Of a DNA stretch of 64,000 nt, positions 23,460 through 31,641 are shown piece after piece. Each line of letters starts with the position of its first letter. Position 1 is the stretch's first letter. Below the pieces are notes generated by a model. It saw nothing but the letters and a program-made list of their open reading frames with translations, did no database searches and had not been told where the DNA came from. This stretch comes from Liminaster sp017519885 (GTDB lineage: Bacteria > Bacteroidota > Bacteroidia > Bacteroidales > UBA3663). A program made the translations under genes and the position numbers. The stretch spans positions 11,403 to 75,402 of the forward strand of contig JAFWRO010000062.1 of NCBI GenBank assembly GCA_017519885.1, read 5' to 3'.

Positions 23460-26174
23460 ATGAAAACTGTTTCGAAACGAAAGATAACCTTATGTCTTCT
23501 CTTGTCATTGATTGTCACGACCGGGCTTGAGGCACAGAATCGTAGTTTTGTCCTGTCGGACGACAGCACACACAATATTGGCGGTTCGACCGTAGTCATC
23601 GACCAGAAGAGGATGAACCGAGGCCTGATGACCAATTCGTTGCAGGCGCTTACAGGACAGGCAGCAGGCTTGAATGTGCAGACATCGGGTGCCAACCGCA
23701 TGGCGATGTTGAACAGCGTGCGTCTGCGTGGCACCACCTCGTTGACCGGTGGTAACGAACCATTGGTAATCATCGATGGCGTCTATAGCAACCTTTCAGC
23801 CCTCTCGGGTATCTATCCTGCCGACATCGAGAGCTTCACCATCCTCAAGAATGCAGCCGAGACAGCGCCCTACGGCTCGCAGGGTGCTTCGGGTGTGATT
23901 GTGGTGACCACCAAGAAGGGACAAGGTGCGCAGTTCCACATCTCGTACGACGGCAACATCGGTTTCGAAGCAGCCTACAAGCAGCTCGACATGCTCGACG
24001 CCAACGAGTATGTGGCTACGGCACGACAGCTGCACAAGCCCTATGTGGATGGCGGCAACGACACCGACTTCCAGCGTGCCCTGCGCCGTACGGGTTTTGC
24101 ACAGAATCATCACATCGCATTCAGCGGCGGCAGCGACAAGCAGCACTATCGCGCCTCGTTGGCCTACATGGGCGAGAATACGGTGATCAAGAACAACAGC
24201 TACCGCAATTTCGCAGCCAAGCTCGACGTGTCGCAGAAGGCCTTCGACGACATTCTGACCATCGACCTCGGCGTGGTGGGCAGCAGCCAGCGCAACAACG
24301 ATATCTTCGACGAACAGAAACTCTTCTATTCGGCTGCCACACAGAACCCTACCTACCCCAACGGCCCGAATGCCAGTGGAGGATGGGACTGGAACATCAA
24401 TGCCACGCAGATCAACAATCCGCTGGCGTTGCTTGTCGAGGAGGACAAGGACAAGGTCCTGAACTTCAATTCGCACATCAGGCTCAACTATCGCATCGGC
24501 AAGGATTGGAATGTGACGGCCTTCGGTTCCTATTCGTTTGTCTCGTCAGAGAACTCGCAGTTCAAGCCCACCTGGATCTGGGCACACGGACAGGCCGATC
24601 GCTCCGAGACCAAGACCGAAGCCTGGCTGGGCAACATCGCTGTCAACTGGACACATGACTGGGGCGTCCATCACCTTGCCGCGAAACAGATGACCGAATA
24701 TCAATCGCACACCACCACGGCCTTCAATGCGACTGTCAGGGGATTGAGCCACAACACGGTGACCAACAACAACCTTGCGGCAGGCAGCATGCGGCAATAT
24801 GGCGCCACCGGAAGCAGCTACATGAACGATGCCCTGCTCTCGTTTCTGACACAGGTCGATTACCGCCTGATGGACAAATATACGGTCACCGTCAATGCGC
24901 GTGTGGATGGCAGTTCGATGTTCGCCGACGACCACAAATGGGGACTCTTCCCCTCGCTTTCGGCTACATGGGATTTGCGCAAGGAGTCTTTCTTCGATGA
25001 CTTTGACTGGCTCAGTCAACTGAAGCTACGTGCAGGTATGGGCATCTCGGGCAACCTGGGTGGCATCACGGCCTACAATACCCTGGCCTTGCTTTATCCT
25101 ACGGGCCTCGTTCCTTGGTATGGCACTGCCACGGTGACCTACACACCGAAGACCAACCCCAATCCCGACCTGCATTGGGAGCGTCGCGGCTCGTACAACA
25201 TCGGTGCCGACATGGGCTTCTTCAGGAATCTTGTAGTGCTGACTGTCGAGTATTACCATTCGAGTACGCGCGACATGCTTTACCTCTACGATGTGCCCGT
25301 GCCACCCTACACCTTCGACAAGATGCTTGCCAACCTGGGTCGAATGAGCAACAAGGGCTTTGAGATGGGCATCGGCTACTCTCCCATTCATAAGCGCGAC
25401 ATGGAGCTCAACATCAACCTCAACATGTCGTACCAGAAGAACAAGCTCATTTCGCTGAGCGGCAATTACAACGGCACTTATTTCTCGGCGCCCGACATGT
25501 CGAGCATTGCAAGTCTGAATGGCGCTGGTTTCCACGGAGGCAACAACAACATCGTCTATCAGATTGTCGGTCAGCCGCTGGGCGTGTTTTATCTGCCCCA
25601 CTGCCTGGGTCTTGTCACGCAGGACGACGGGACCACCTGCTACGAAATAGAGGACCTCGACGGCAACGGACGCATCAACATCGAGGATGGAGGCGACCGC
25701 TACATCGCAGGACAGGCCACCCCGAAATGGACCTTGGGTTCGAACATCAGCTTCCGTTACTACGACTTCGACATTTCGATTCAGATGAACGGCGCCTTCG
25801 GACACAAGATCTACAACGGAACGAGCCTTTCGTACATGAATATGCGAGGCTTCCCCGACTACAATGTGCTGACCGATGCGCCCAAGTACAACATCAACGA
25901 CCAGACGGCCACCGACTATTGGCTGGAGCGAGGCGACTATCTCAACTTCGACTACATCACTGTGGGATATACTTTCCCCCGGAAGCTGCTGAGCCGTCAC
26001 ATCAGTGCCTTGCGCCTGTCGCTTTCGATCAACAACCCGGCCACCATCACCAGCTACAGCGGTTTGACCCCGATGATCAACAGCTTTGCCGTCAATAGTA
26101 CCATGGGCATCGACGACAAGCGAAGTTATCCACCCTATTGTTCCTACAGCTTAGGGTTTAGCATTCAGTTCTAA
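23460..26174 (+). CDS. SusC-like TonB-dependent outer membrane transporter
   Basis: 904 residues with a signal peptide (1-25). The plug domain begins almost at once (about 38-150; SLQALTGQAAGLNVQTSGAN, LVIIDGVYSNL, DIESFTILKNAAETAPYGSQ, GVIVVTTKKG), and a beta-barrel fills the rest and ends in an aromatic-terminated strand (SYSLGFSIQF). The usual N-terminal carboxypeptidase-regulatory domain is missing, which makes it about 100 residues shorter than a typical SusC. Paired with the SusD-like gene, it should import a glycan or peptide across the outer membrane. No enzyme gene accompanies the pair, so the substrate cannot be inferred. Confidence 0.9.
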   Translation: MKTVSKRKITLCLLLSLIVTTGLEAQNRSFVLSDDSTHNIGGSTVVIDQKRMNRGLMTNSLQALTGQAAGLNVQTSGANRMAMLNSVRLRGTTSLTGGNEPLVIIDGVYSNLSALSGIYPADIESFTILKNAAETAPYGSQGASGVIVVTTKKGQGAQFHISYDGNIGFEAAYKQLDMLDANEYVATARQLHKPYVDGGNDTDFQRALRRTGFAQNHHIAFSGGSDKQHYRASLAYMGENTVIKNNSYRNFAAKLDVSQKAFDDILTIDLGVVGSSQRNNDIFDEQKLFYSAATQNPTYPNGPNASGGWDWNINATQINNPLALLVEEDKDKVLNFNSHIRLNYRIGKDWNVTAFGSYSFVSSENSQFKPTWIWAHGQADRSETKTEAWLGNIAVNWTHDWGVHHLAAKQMTEYQSHTTTAFNATVRGLSHNTVTNNNLAAGSMRQYGATGSSYMNDALLSFLTQVDYRLMDKYTVTVNARVDGSSMFADDHKWGLFPSLSATWDLRKESFFDDFDWLSQLKLRAGMGISGNLGGITAYNTLALLYPTGLVPWYGTATVTYTPKTNPNPDLHWERRGSYNIGADMGFFRNLVVLTVEYYHSSTRDMLYLYDVPVPPYTFDKMLANLGRMSNKGFEMGIGYSPIHKRDMELNINLNMSYQKNKLISLSGNYNGTYFSAPDMSSIASLNGAGFHGGNNNIVYQIVGQPLGVFYLPHCLGLVTQDDGTTCYEIEDLDGNGRINIEDGGDRYIAGQATPKWTLGSNISFRYYDFDISIQMNGAFGHKIYNGTSLSYMNMRGFPDYNVLTDAPKYNINDQTATDYWLERGDYLNFDYITVGYTFPRKLLSRHISALRLSLSINNPATITSYSGLTPMINSFAVNSTMGIDDKRSYPPYCSYSLGFSIQF

Positions 26175-26216
26175 ATCAATTAACAATTAATAATTAACAA
26201 ATAACAATTGATTGTT

Positions 26217-27863
26217 GTGAGACCATATATTTTGATTCTTGGTACGGCGATGGCAGGTATGGCGCTGACATCCTGCCTCGATGAATATCCCAGAGGAGAA
26301 GTCGAGGAGGCCGAAGCCTACACTTCGGTAGCATACATCGAACGTGACCTGGTGGGTGACCTCTATAACTATATAGGTGGCGACAGTCCCAGCCATGGCC
26401 TGCAAGGGACGATACGTGGCGTCTATGACTGGAATTCCGTGACCACCGACGAGCAGATGATGCCTGTGCGTGGAGCTGACTGGGACGATGGCGGCTTCTG
26501 GAACCGTCTCTACAACCACCGGTGGACATCGTCGGACGGCGAGTTGAGCAGCACGTGGAAATATCTCTATGAGGTGATTTCGCGTTGCAACCGTTCGCTC
26601 TATTTCATCGACCGCTATCGTTACCGACTGGTGCTTACCAATGAGCAATACGAAGCTTTCACCGCCGAAGTGAGGGGCTTGCGTGCCATGTTCTATTTCT
26701 ATACGATGGACATGTTCGGCAACATCCCGCTGGTGACCGACTACAATACCCCGGTGTCCGACATCCGACAGAGTCCCCGCAGCGAAGTCTTCCGATTTAT
26801 CTTCAACGAACTGCAGGAAGTGGCTCCTTATCTGAAGGGCGAACGCAGCAACGAATTGGGAAATTATTACGGACGCTTTACCCGTCCGGTAGCATACTTC
26901 CTCTTAGCCAAGCTTGCCCTGAATGCCGAGGTCTATAGCGACAATGATTGGACCGATGGTATTCGTCCCGATGGCCGTTCAATCTATTTTTCAGTAGATG
27001 AAAAGCAGCTGAACGCTTGGGAAACAGTCGTGTACTATTGCCAGGAGATCTATGACCTGGGCTATCGGCTGGAGGAGTATTACGGCACGAACTTCGCTAT
27101 TCACAATGAAGTGTCGAAGGAGAACATCTTTGTCATACCGATGGACAACAACCTCTACAGCAACCGTTTCAACTACATTTTCCGCAGTCTTCACGCCGCC
27201 CATGGTGGTGCCATCGGTTGGGGTACTGAGAACGGCACCTGTGCCACCATCAGCACCATGAATGCCTATGGTATTACCGAAGATAATCCAAGAAAGCGTG
27301 ATCCTGGGGAAATCGACTCACGTTACTATATCAACTTCCATTCTGACACCGTGCTCGTCAAGGACCAGAAGGTGAACGATGGCTATGGCAACGTGCTGGT
27401 GTACCATCCACTCGAGGTGGCTGAAAACCTTACGGGTTCCCCCTTCGAGCGCAATGGTGGAGCACGCATGGCAAAGTATGAGACCGACTTCACAGCCAGC
27501 GAGGACGGCACGCTGCAGAACAACGACATCGTGCTGTTCCGCTATGCCGATGTGCTGCTGATGCAGGCTGAAGCAAAGGTGCGTAATGGCGGCAGCGGTC
27601 AGGAGGAGATGGACCTTGTTCGCAGTCGTGTGCACGAAAAAATACGTGAAGCCACGCTCGACAACCTGCTCACCGAACGTCTGCTCGAGCTGATGTGGGA
27701 AGGATGGCGCCGCAATGACCTGATACGCTTTGGCAAGTTCACCGAGCTCTACGACCACCGCGTGAATGCTGTCGTTGACAACACAGGCTACACTACGGTC
27801 TTCCCCATTACCGGTGATGTGCTCAGCCTTAATCCCAATATGGTGCAGAATCCCGGCTACTGA
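26217..27863 (+). CDS. SusD/RagB-like outer-membrane binding lipoprotein
   Basis: There is no ATG at the 5' end. GTG at 26217 gives a clean lipoprotein signal ending MALTSC (Cys20); TTG at 26208 is an alternative. The 548-residue product has the SusD layout: a helical TPR-like N-terminal part (RWTSSDGELSSTWKYLYEVI, RCNRSLYFID, EVRGLRAMFYFYTMDMFGN) and a C-terminal part (ALVRF-like NDIVLFRYADVLLMQAEA, LLTERLLELMWEGWRRNDLI). It would cap the SusC channel and bind ligand. The gene is 42 bases after susC within AT-rich TTAACAAT repeats that abut the start codon. Confidence 0.85.
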   Translation: MRPYILILGTAMAGMALTSCLDEYPRGEVEEAEAYTSVAYIERDLVGDLYNYIGGDSPSHGLQGTIRGVYDWNSVTTDEQMMPVRGADWDDGGFWNRLYNHRWTSSDGELSSTWKYLYEVISRCNRSLYFIDRYRYRLVLTNEQYEAFTAEVRGLRAMFYFYTMDMFGNIPLVTDYNTPVSDIRQSPRSEVFRFIFNELQEVAPYLKGERSNELGNYYGRFTRPVAYFLLAKLALNAEVYSDNDWTDGIRPDGRSIYFSVDEKQLNAWETVVYYCQEIYDLGYRLEEYYGTNFAIHNEVSKENIFVIPMDNNLYSNRFNYIFRSLHAAHGGAIGWGTENGTCATISTMNAYGITEDNPRKRDPGEIDSRYYINFHSDTVLVKDQKVNDGYGNVLVYHPLEVAENLTGSPFERNGGARMAKYETDFTASEDGTLQNNDIVLFRYADVLLMQAEAKVRNGGSGQEEMDLVRSRVHEKIREATLDNLLTERLLELMWEGWRRNDLIRFGKFTELYDHRVNAVVDNTGYTTVFPITGDVLSLNPNMVQNPGY

Positions 27864-27903
27864 TGGTTTTTAGCAAATCGCTTCTCTATAAAAAGATTAT
27901 CAA

Positions 27904-28005
27904 GAAGGTGAAAATGGCAGGAGACTGCGGGCTCAATGCCCTGTCTCTACTGCCGGAAAATGTGCTGCCTCAATGGCAGCAGAAAATTGCACTTCGTGCA
28001 GAAAA
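27904..28005 (+). ncRNA. Three-hairpin structured RNA element, copy B
   Basis: This is the second copy of the element at 951-1052. The outer helix of hairpin 1 (GGCAG/CTGCC), all of hairpin 2 (TGCTGCC-TCAAT-GGCAGCA) and the GAAAAT linkers are identical. The inner helix of hairpin 1 is GAGAC/GTCTC instead of ATGACC/GGTCAT, and hairpin 3 is TGCAC/GTGCA instead of TGCGC/GCGCA, so pairing is kept although sequence is not. It follows the SusD stop by 40 bases and precedes a terminator. A 90-codon frame through it (27863-28132) is incidental. Confidence 0.7.
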
Positions 28006-28035
28006 TCCATCCGGCCACAATTATTGTCATAAAAA

Positions 28036-28066
28036 AGGCCCACCCGATGTTTTGTCGAGTGGGTCT
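28036..28066. terminator. Terminator after structured RNA copy B
   Basis: AGGCCCACCCGA pairs with TCGAGTGGGTCT with one mismatch and a G-U pair. A-rich sequence lies on the left and TATATTTTG on the right, so it can work for both convergent transcripts. Confidence 0.75.
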
Positions 28067-28089
28067 ATATTTTGTGCTGGAGTCGTGAA

Positions 28090-29247
28090 TCAATATTCGT
28101 GGATGGTTGATTTCTCCTCTTCGCTTCTATAATTTTTGCGGCTCCACGACATACCTCCCCAGTTGTAGGAGATGGAGAGATTGATGGCGGGTGTCCAACC
28201 GAGATGATTGAATTGTGTGAGGCTGAAATAAGGTCTGATGCGAATGGTCTGATAGGTGGCATCAGCCAGACTTCCCCAGTTGGGATGGATGGTGACGCGG
28301 CGAATGAGGAAGACGTCGAACATCATACCTGCACACACCGAAAAGCCATCCTTCTCGGGGTCTTTCACATCACGATCGTCCAAGGGGTGAATAAGTCCGT
28401 TTGCACCAAGACCGACGAAGGGGAAGGACTGGTACTTCTTGTTGCGGGCAGCACAATAGGCATAGGTGGCATAGACTTGATAGACGTTGAGATATTCATT
28501 CTCGTAGATCCATCCGTTTCGAGTGTCGAAATCCGCCTTTGCCTTGCCGCTGAAACCGAGCGACATATCCATGCTCCATAGGTGGCGCTTCCAACCCAAA
28601 CCGAATCCAAGGTTGAAGCCGATGCTTTGATTGTAGTAGTCGGAGATCGGGAAGTGACCGTTTACGCCTGCATAGAATTCGCCAAAGTAATCGACGGGCA
28701 GATCTTCGACCACGGCAGCTGGATTGAAGTGGGTGCGCTCAAGGTCGAGGGCAACGCCGGTGGCAAAGAAGGGCAGCTGGTCGGCATCGGTGCCGCGACG
28801 AGAGGCTTCGTCAAGTTCGTGTACCTGCTTGTCGAACTGACGTTTGTAGAACGAGCGGATCTGTTCGTCGGAGTATTCGCCGCTTTCACGGTTGAAGTCG
28901 ATGGTGGCGCGACGGGTGTAGAGCTCGAGCATATCGAACATAATCTGATTGTACTGCAGCATGGCATCGTTCTTGAACCTCGGGTGTGTCCACGATTCCG
29001 TCTGGTCGAAGTAGGGAGTGAACTTCGAATAGATATAGGTAGTGTTGCCTATCTTTTCGGTGGCACGGCCCAGTTTGACGTTATATGCGAATCGGTTGAT
29101 GGTTGTGTCGCTTTTGCTTTCTCCCAGGAACTCGTCCCACGCGAGTTTGCCAGCGTCCCAGCGGCGGGATGCCTGGTCGATGGTTTGGGCAGAGAGCGTG
29201 CCAACAGTAAGTGATGCAGCGAGGGCTGCAAGAATGGTTAGTTTCAT
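28090..29247 (-). CDS. Predicted outer-membrane beta-barrel protein, unknown function
   Basis: 385 residues with a signal peptide (MKLTILAALAASLTVGTLSAQ). The N-terminal half is polar and mostly helical (DEQIRSFYKRQFDKQVHELDE). From about residue 185 alternating hydrophobic strands appear (YFGEFYAGVNGHFPI, IGFNLGFGLGWKRHLWSMDM, FSVCAGMMFDVFLI, PAINLSISYNWGGMSW), as in small outer-membrane barrels. I do not recognise the family. It is transcribed from its own promoter (29302-29333) and ends at the shared terminator at 28036-28066. Confidence 0.6.
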   Translation of the reverse strand: MKLTILAALAASLTVGTLSAQTIDQASRRWDAGKLAWDEFLGESKSDTTINRFAYNVKLGRATEKIGNTTYIYSKFTPYFDQTESWTHPRFKNDAMLQYNQIMFDMLELYTRRATIDFNRESGEYSDEQIRSFYKRQFDKQVHELDEASRRGTDADQLPFFATGVALDLERTHFNPAAVVEDLPVDYFGEFYAGVNGHFPISDYYNQSIGFNLGFGLGWKRHLWSMDMSLGFSGKAKADFDTRNGWIYENEYLNVYQVYATYAYCAARNKKYQSFPFVGLGANGLIHPLDDRDVKDPEKDGFSVCAGMMFDVFLIRRVTIHPNWGSLADATYQTIRIRPYFSLTQFNHLGWTPAINLSISYNWGGMSWSRKNYRSEEEKSTIHEY

Positions 29248-29301
29248 TTTTTGGTAAAAGTAGTTTATTTAGTTATGTTTTAAAGTTGATGAAAAGCGCC
29301 G

Positions 29302-29333
29302 CAAAGATACTACCTATTTTTTTAATAAACAAA
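29302..29333 (-). promoter_or_regulatory. Promoter of the outer-membrane protein gene at 28090-29247
   Basis: On the minus strand TTTG (29330-29333), 20 bases, TATCTTTG (29302-29309). The -33 element ends 3 bases from the terminator of the upstream M56 gene. Confidence 0.7.
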
Positions 29334-29336
29334 GAA

Positions 29337-29363
29337 AACGGGGGAAAATTGAAGACCCCCGTT
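29337..29363 (-). terminator. Terminator of the BlaI/M56 operon
   Basis: On the minus strand AACGGGGG pairs with CCCCCGTT around an 11-base loop, followed by TTCTTTGTTT. Confidence 0.75.
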
Positions 29364-29400
29364 CGATTTTTAACATTTCGTCTTGTTTTGATACCTTGTG

Positions 29401-30978
29401 TTAGTTCAGCCTGAAGGTGATCGGCAGGTTGAACTGCACGCGAACCTCCTTGCCGTCCTGCTTGCCCGGCTTCCATTTCGGCATCAATTTGACCACGCGG
29501 ATTGCCTCTTCGGTGAGGACCGGATGGGGCGACTGTACCTCTTCGATATTCGTCACCGAACCGTCCTTTTCGACCACGAACGACAGGAGCACACGGCCCT
29601 CTACCTTTTCCTTCTGCATCTGCTCAGGATACTTGAGGTTCTCGGCCACGAACTTCATCATTGCCTCCATACCACCGGGATATTCGGGCATATCTTCGAC
29701 CATAGGTAGCGCGGGATCGACAATGATTACCGCAGGATGGAATTCGCCCTCTGCCGCAGGATGGAATTCGCCCTTTGCTGAAGGCACGGAATCAAGCTTT
29801 AAATGAATCGTTTTGCCCGACGATTTAGTAGTGATCAGGATGACTCCCTTGGCATCGGTGATACCAAATTTGGCCATTGCATCTTTGTCTTTGAGCACTT
29901 CCATGTGGTCGATGTTCTCGGGATTGATGTCGTCGATGCTCGGCACCCGTTTGCCATCCACGAAGAAAATGACGTCCTTGTCTATCTCCGCGGTACCCGA
30001 TACGGTACGAATTTCAACTTTCGGTGCATTTTTTTGGTCCGAAATTTGGTGGTTTGCGAAATACTCGCTAACTTTGCACTCGGAAATCTCTTTGGAGAGC
30101 GCCGAGGCCTGAGGTGTTGACAACACGGCTACACTGAGGGCAGCCACTGGCACGGCAAGCAGATACTTGGCTCGTGCCCACGGATTTGATTTTTTCTTAA
30201 GCATCATTGTGATACGTTTTTTAATTGAACTTTGGTGCAAGCTGTTGGTAATTGATTGCAGTCGGCTACCAGCAGCTTTTTTTATGAGTAGTAATTGATA
30301 GGATTTCGCGTCAATGCCATAGTCAAGCACGGCTTCGTCAGCTTCGTACTCGTGGATGGTTTGCAGCTCGCGGCGCATGAGCCAGATGGCGGGATTGAAC
30401 CATTGCAGGATGAGGGCCACTTCGGTGAGGATAAGGTCGAAGGTGTGATGGTTGTGGATGTGTCCGAGCTCGTGGCAGAGTATGGCAACGCCACTCTCCT
30501 CGATGTCCTTGCGACTGGCTACGATGTAATGCATCCAGCTGAAGGGCGCTATCTGTTCTTCGTGAAGGCAGAGGATGGAGCCATCGTTGAGTGTTTGCCT
30601 CTCCCCTTTCTGCAACTGTTTGGTAAGGCTGATGTACGAAATGAGGCTTCGCAGCGTGAATGCGACCACACCCAGGAGATAGATGAGCATCAGAGCTCCG
30701 AGCAGGATGTGCGAAGTGGGAATCTGTGCTGCTTCGGCATCTTCGAGCCCGGTTGCCATCATCAGCATCCCTTCGAGGGCAACGAGTCCTTCGCCCGTAC
30801 CCGTACCTTTTACCAGAGATTCGCACAAGGGGAGCACAAAGCTGAGCACAAGCAGGCTCACCAACGCCACACGATTGAACCGATGGAACGTCTCGCGGCT
30901 CATCAGCAGTTTGTAGAACAGATAATAGACGATCAGAAACATCGCCGTCTTGAGGATGTATGCAAAGAAGGTGCCCAT
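29401..30978 (-). CDS. BlaR1-like M56 metallopeptidase with plug-like and TonB C-terminal domains
   Basis: 525 residues. Membrane spans occur near 8-24, 36-52 and 90-108, then an M56 peptidase domain with the zinc motif HELGH (169-173) and YEADEAVL (211-218), a further span near 270, and a periplasmic part. That part contains a segment like a SusC plug (VIFFVDGKRVPSIDDI, IDHMEVLKDKDAMAKFG, AKGVILITTK; about 340-395), an 8-residue duplicated insert (GEFHPAAE/GEFHPAVI; DNA period 24 at 29730-29774) and a TonB C-terminal domain (about 435-525). In BlaR1-type systems, periplasmic sensing triggers proteolysis of the partner repressor; here the partner is the BlaI-like gene 11 bases upstream. The inducer is unknown; beta-lactam is not implied because no penicillin-binding domain is present. 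Confidence 0.85.
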   Translation of the reverse strand: MGTFFAYILKTAMFLIVYYLFYKLLMSRETFHRFNRVALVSLLVLSFVLPLCESLVKGTGTGEGLVALEGMLMMATGLEDAEAAQIPTSHILLGALMLIYLLGVVAFTLRSLISYISLTKQLQKGERQTLNDGSILCLHEEQIAPFSWMHYIVASRKDIEESGVAILCHELGHIHNHHTFDLILTEVALILQWFNPAIWLMRRELQTIHEYEADEAVLDYGIDAKSYQLLLIKKAAGSRLQSITNSLHQSSIKKRITMMLKKKSNPWARAKYLLAVPVAALSVAVLSTPQASALSKEISECKVSEYFANHQISDQKNAPKVEIRTVSGTAEIDKDVIFFVDGKRVPSIDDINPENIDHMEVLKDKDAMAKFGITDAKGVILITTKSSGKTIHLKLDSVPSAKGEFHPAAEGEFHPAVIIVDPALPMVEDMPEYPGGMEAMMKFVAENLKYPEQMQKEKVEGRVLLSFVVEKDGSVTNIEEVQSPHPVLTEEAIRVVKLMPKWKPGKQDGKEVRVQFNLPITFRLN

Positions 30979-30989
30979 AGGTTCATTAT

Positions 30990-31355
30990 TTATTGTTTCC
31001 CCTTCTCTACTTGTTCAATCAGCTCCCGAAGTTCCTCGACCGAGACCTTCTCTTCGTTGACCAGCGCGGAGATGGCATTGACGTACGAACCGCGGAAGTA
31101 ACGGCTGATGACCGATGTGAGGGTACGCTTGTGGTATTGCTCGTCGCTGACCACTGCATAGTACTGGTAGGATGTGCCGATGCTCTTGTGGCTCACATAC
31201 CCTTTCTCTTCGAGCGTGCGCACCACTGTCGATAGCGTGTTGATATGCGGTTTCGGATCGTCGTAGAAGGCGATCATCTCTTTGACGAACTGAGGTCCAT
31301 ACTGCCAGAAGATGTTCATAGCCTCTTCTTCTTTTGCCGTGAGTTCTTGTTTCAT
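30990..31355 (-). CDS. BlaI/MecI-family transcriptional repressor
   Basis: 121 residues with a winged-helix pattern typical of the Penicillinase_R family: LTAKEEEAMNIFWQYGPQFV, then INTLSTVVRTLEEKGYVSHK and YYAVVSDEQYHKRTL. The C-terminal part (ISALVNEEKVSVEELRELIEQ) is the dimerisation helix region. It is the first gene of an operon with the M56 peptidase. Two AACTAA-N5-TTAGTT dyads about 100-165 bases upstream are probable operators for autorepression. Confidence 0.88.
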   Translation of the reverse strand: MKQELTAKEEEAMNIFWQYGPQFVKEMIAFYDDPKPHINTLSTVVRTLEEKGYVSHKSIGTSYQYYAVVSDEQYHKRTLTSVISRYFRGSYVNAISALVNEEKVSVEELRELIEQVEKGKQ

Positions 31356-31452
31356 ATTGCTCGTTTGTTTATGCTGTTTGACAAGGAAAACTGTTTGTTT
31401 CGTTCAATTTGACAAGTAAACCCTTGTTTCTTTCTGTTTGACGATGCAAATG

Positions 31453-31521
31453 AACTAAATAATTTAGTTTTGAACGAATATTTTTAGTTAATAATTCGTT
31501 TTTCAACTAAATTTCTTAGTT
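31453..31521 (-). promoter_or_regulatory. Paired operators of the BlaI-like repressor
   Basis: Two 17-base dyads have the same form: AACTAAATAATTTAGTT (31453-31469, perfect) and AACTAAATTTCTTAGTT (31505-31521). Their centres are 52 bases apart, five helical turns, so both face the same side of the DNA. Half-sites (TTAGTT near 31485, AACTAAA near 31569) lie nearby. Confidence 0.65.
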
Positions 31522-31576
31522 TGTCTAACGTTTTGCAAGGTATAGTTGACAAATATTTGATTATATGAACTAAAAA

Positions 31577-31604
31577 ATCCCGTTCGAAAGGAACCGAACG
31601 GGAT
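31577..31604 (-). terminator. Terminator of the thioredoxin lipoprotein gene
   Basis: ATCCCGTTCG pairs perfectly with CGAACGGGAT around an 8-base loop; on the minus strand it is followed by TTTTTTAG. Confidence 0.85.
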
Positions 31605-31641
31605 AATGATTTGTATCAGCTTTCAGATGCCGTGTCGTTTA

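Noticed and set aside
27863..28132. 90-codon frame after SusD
   Set aside because: It runs through structured RNA copy B and its terminator, with no similarity to anything and no conserved counterpart at copy A.
29401..31355. Beta-lactam resistance locus
   Set aside because: The M56/BlaI pair lacks a penicillin-binding sensor domain and there is no beta-lactamase gene nearby.
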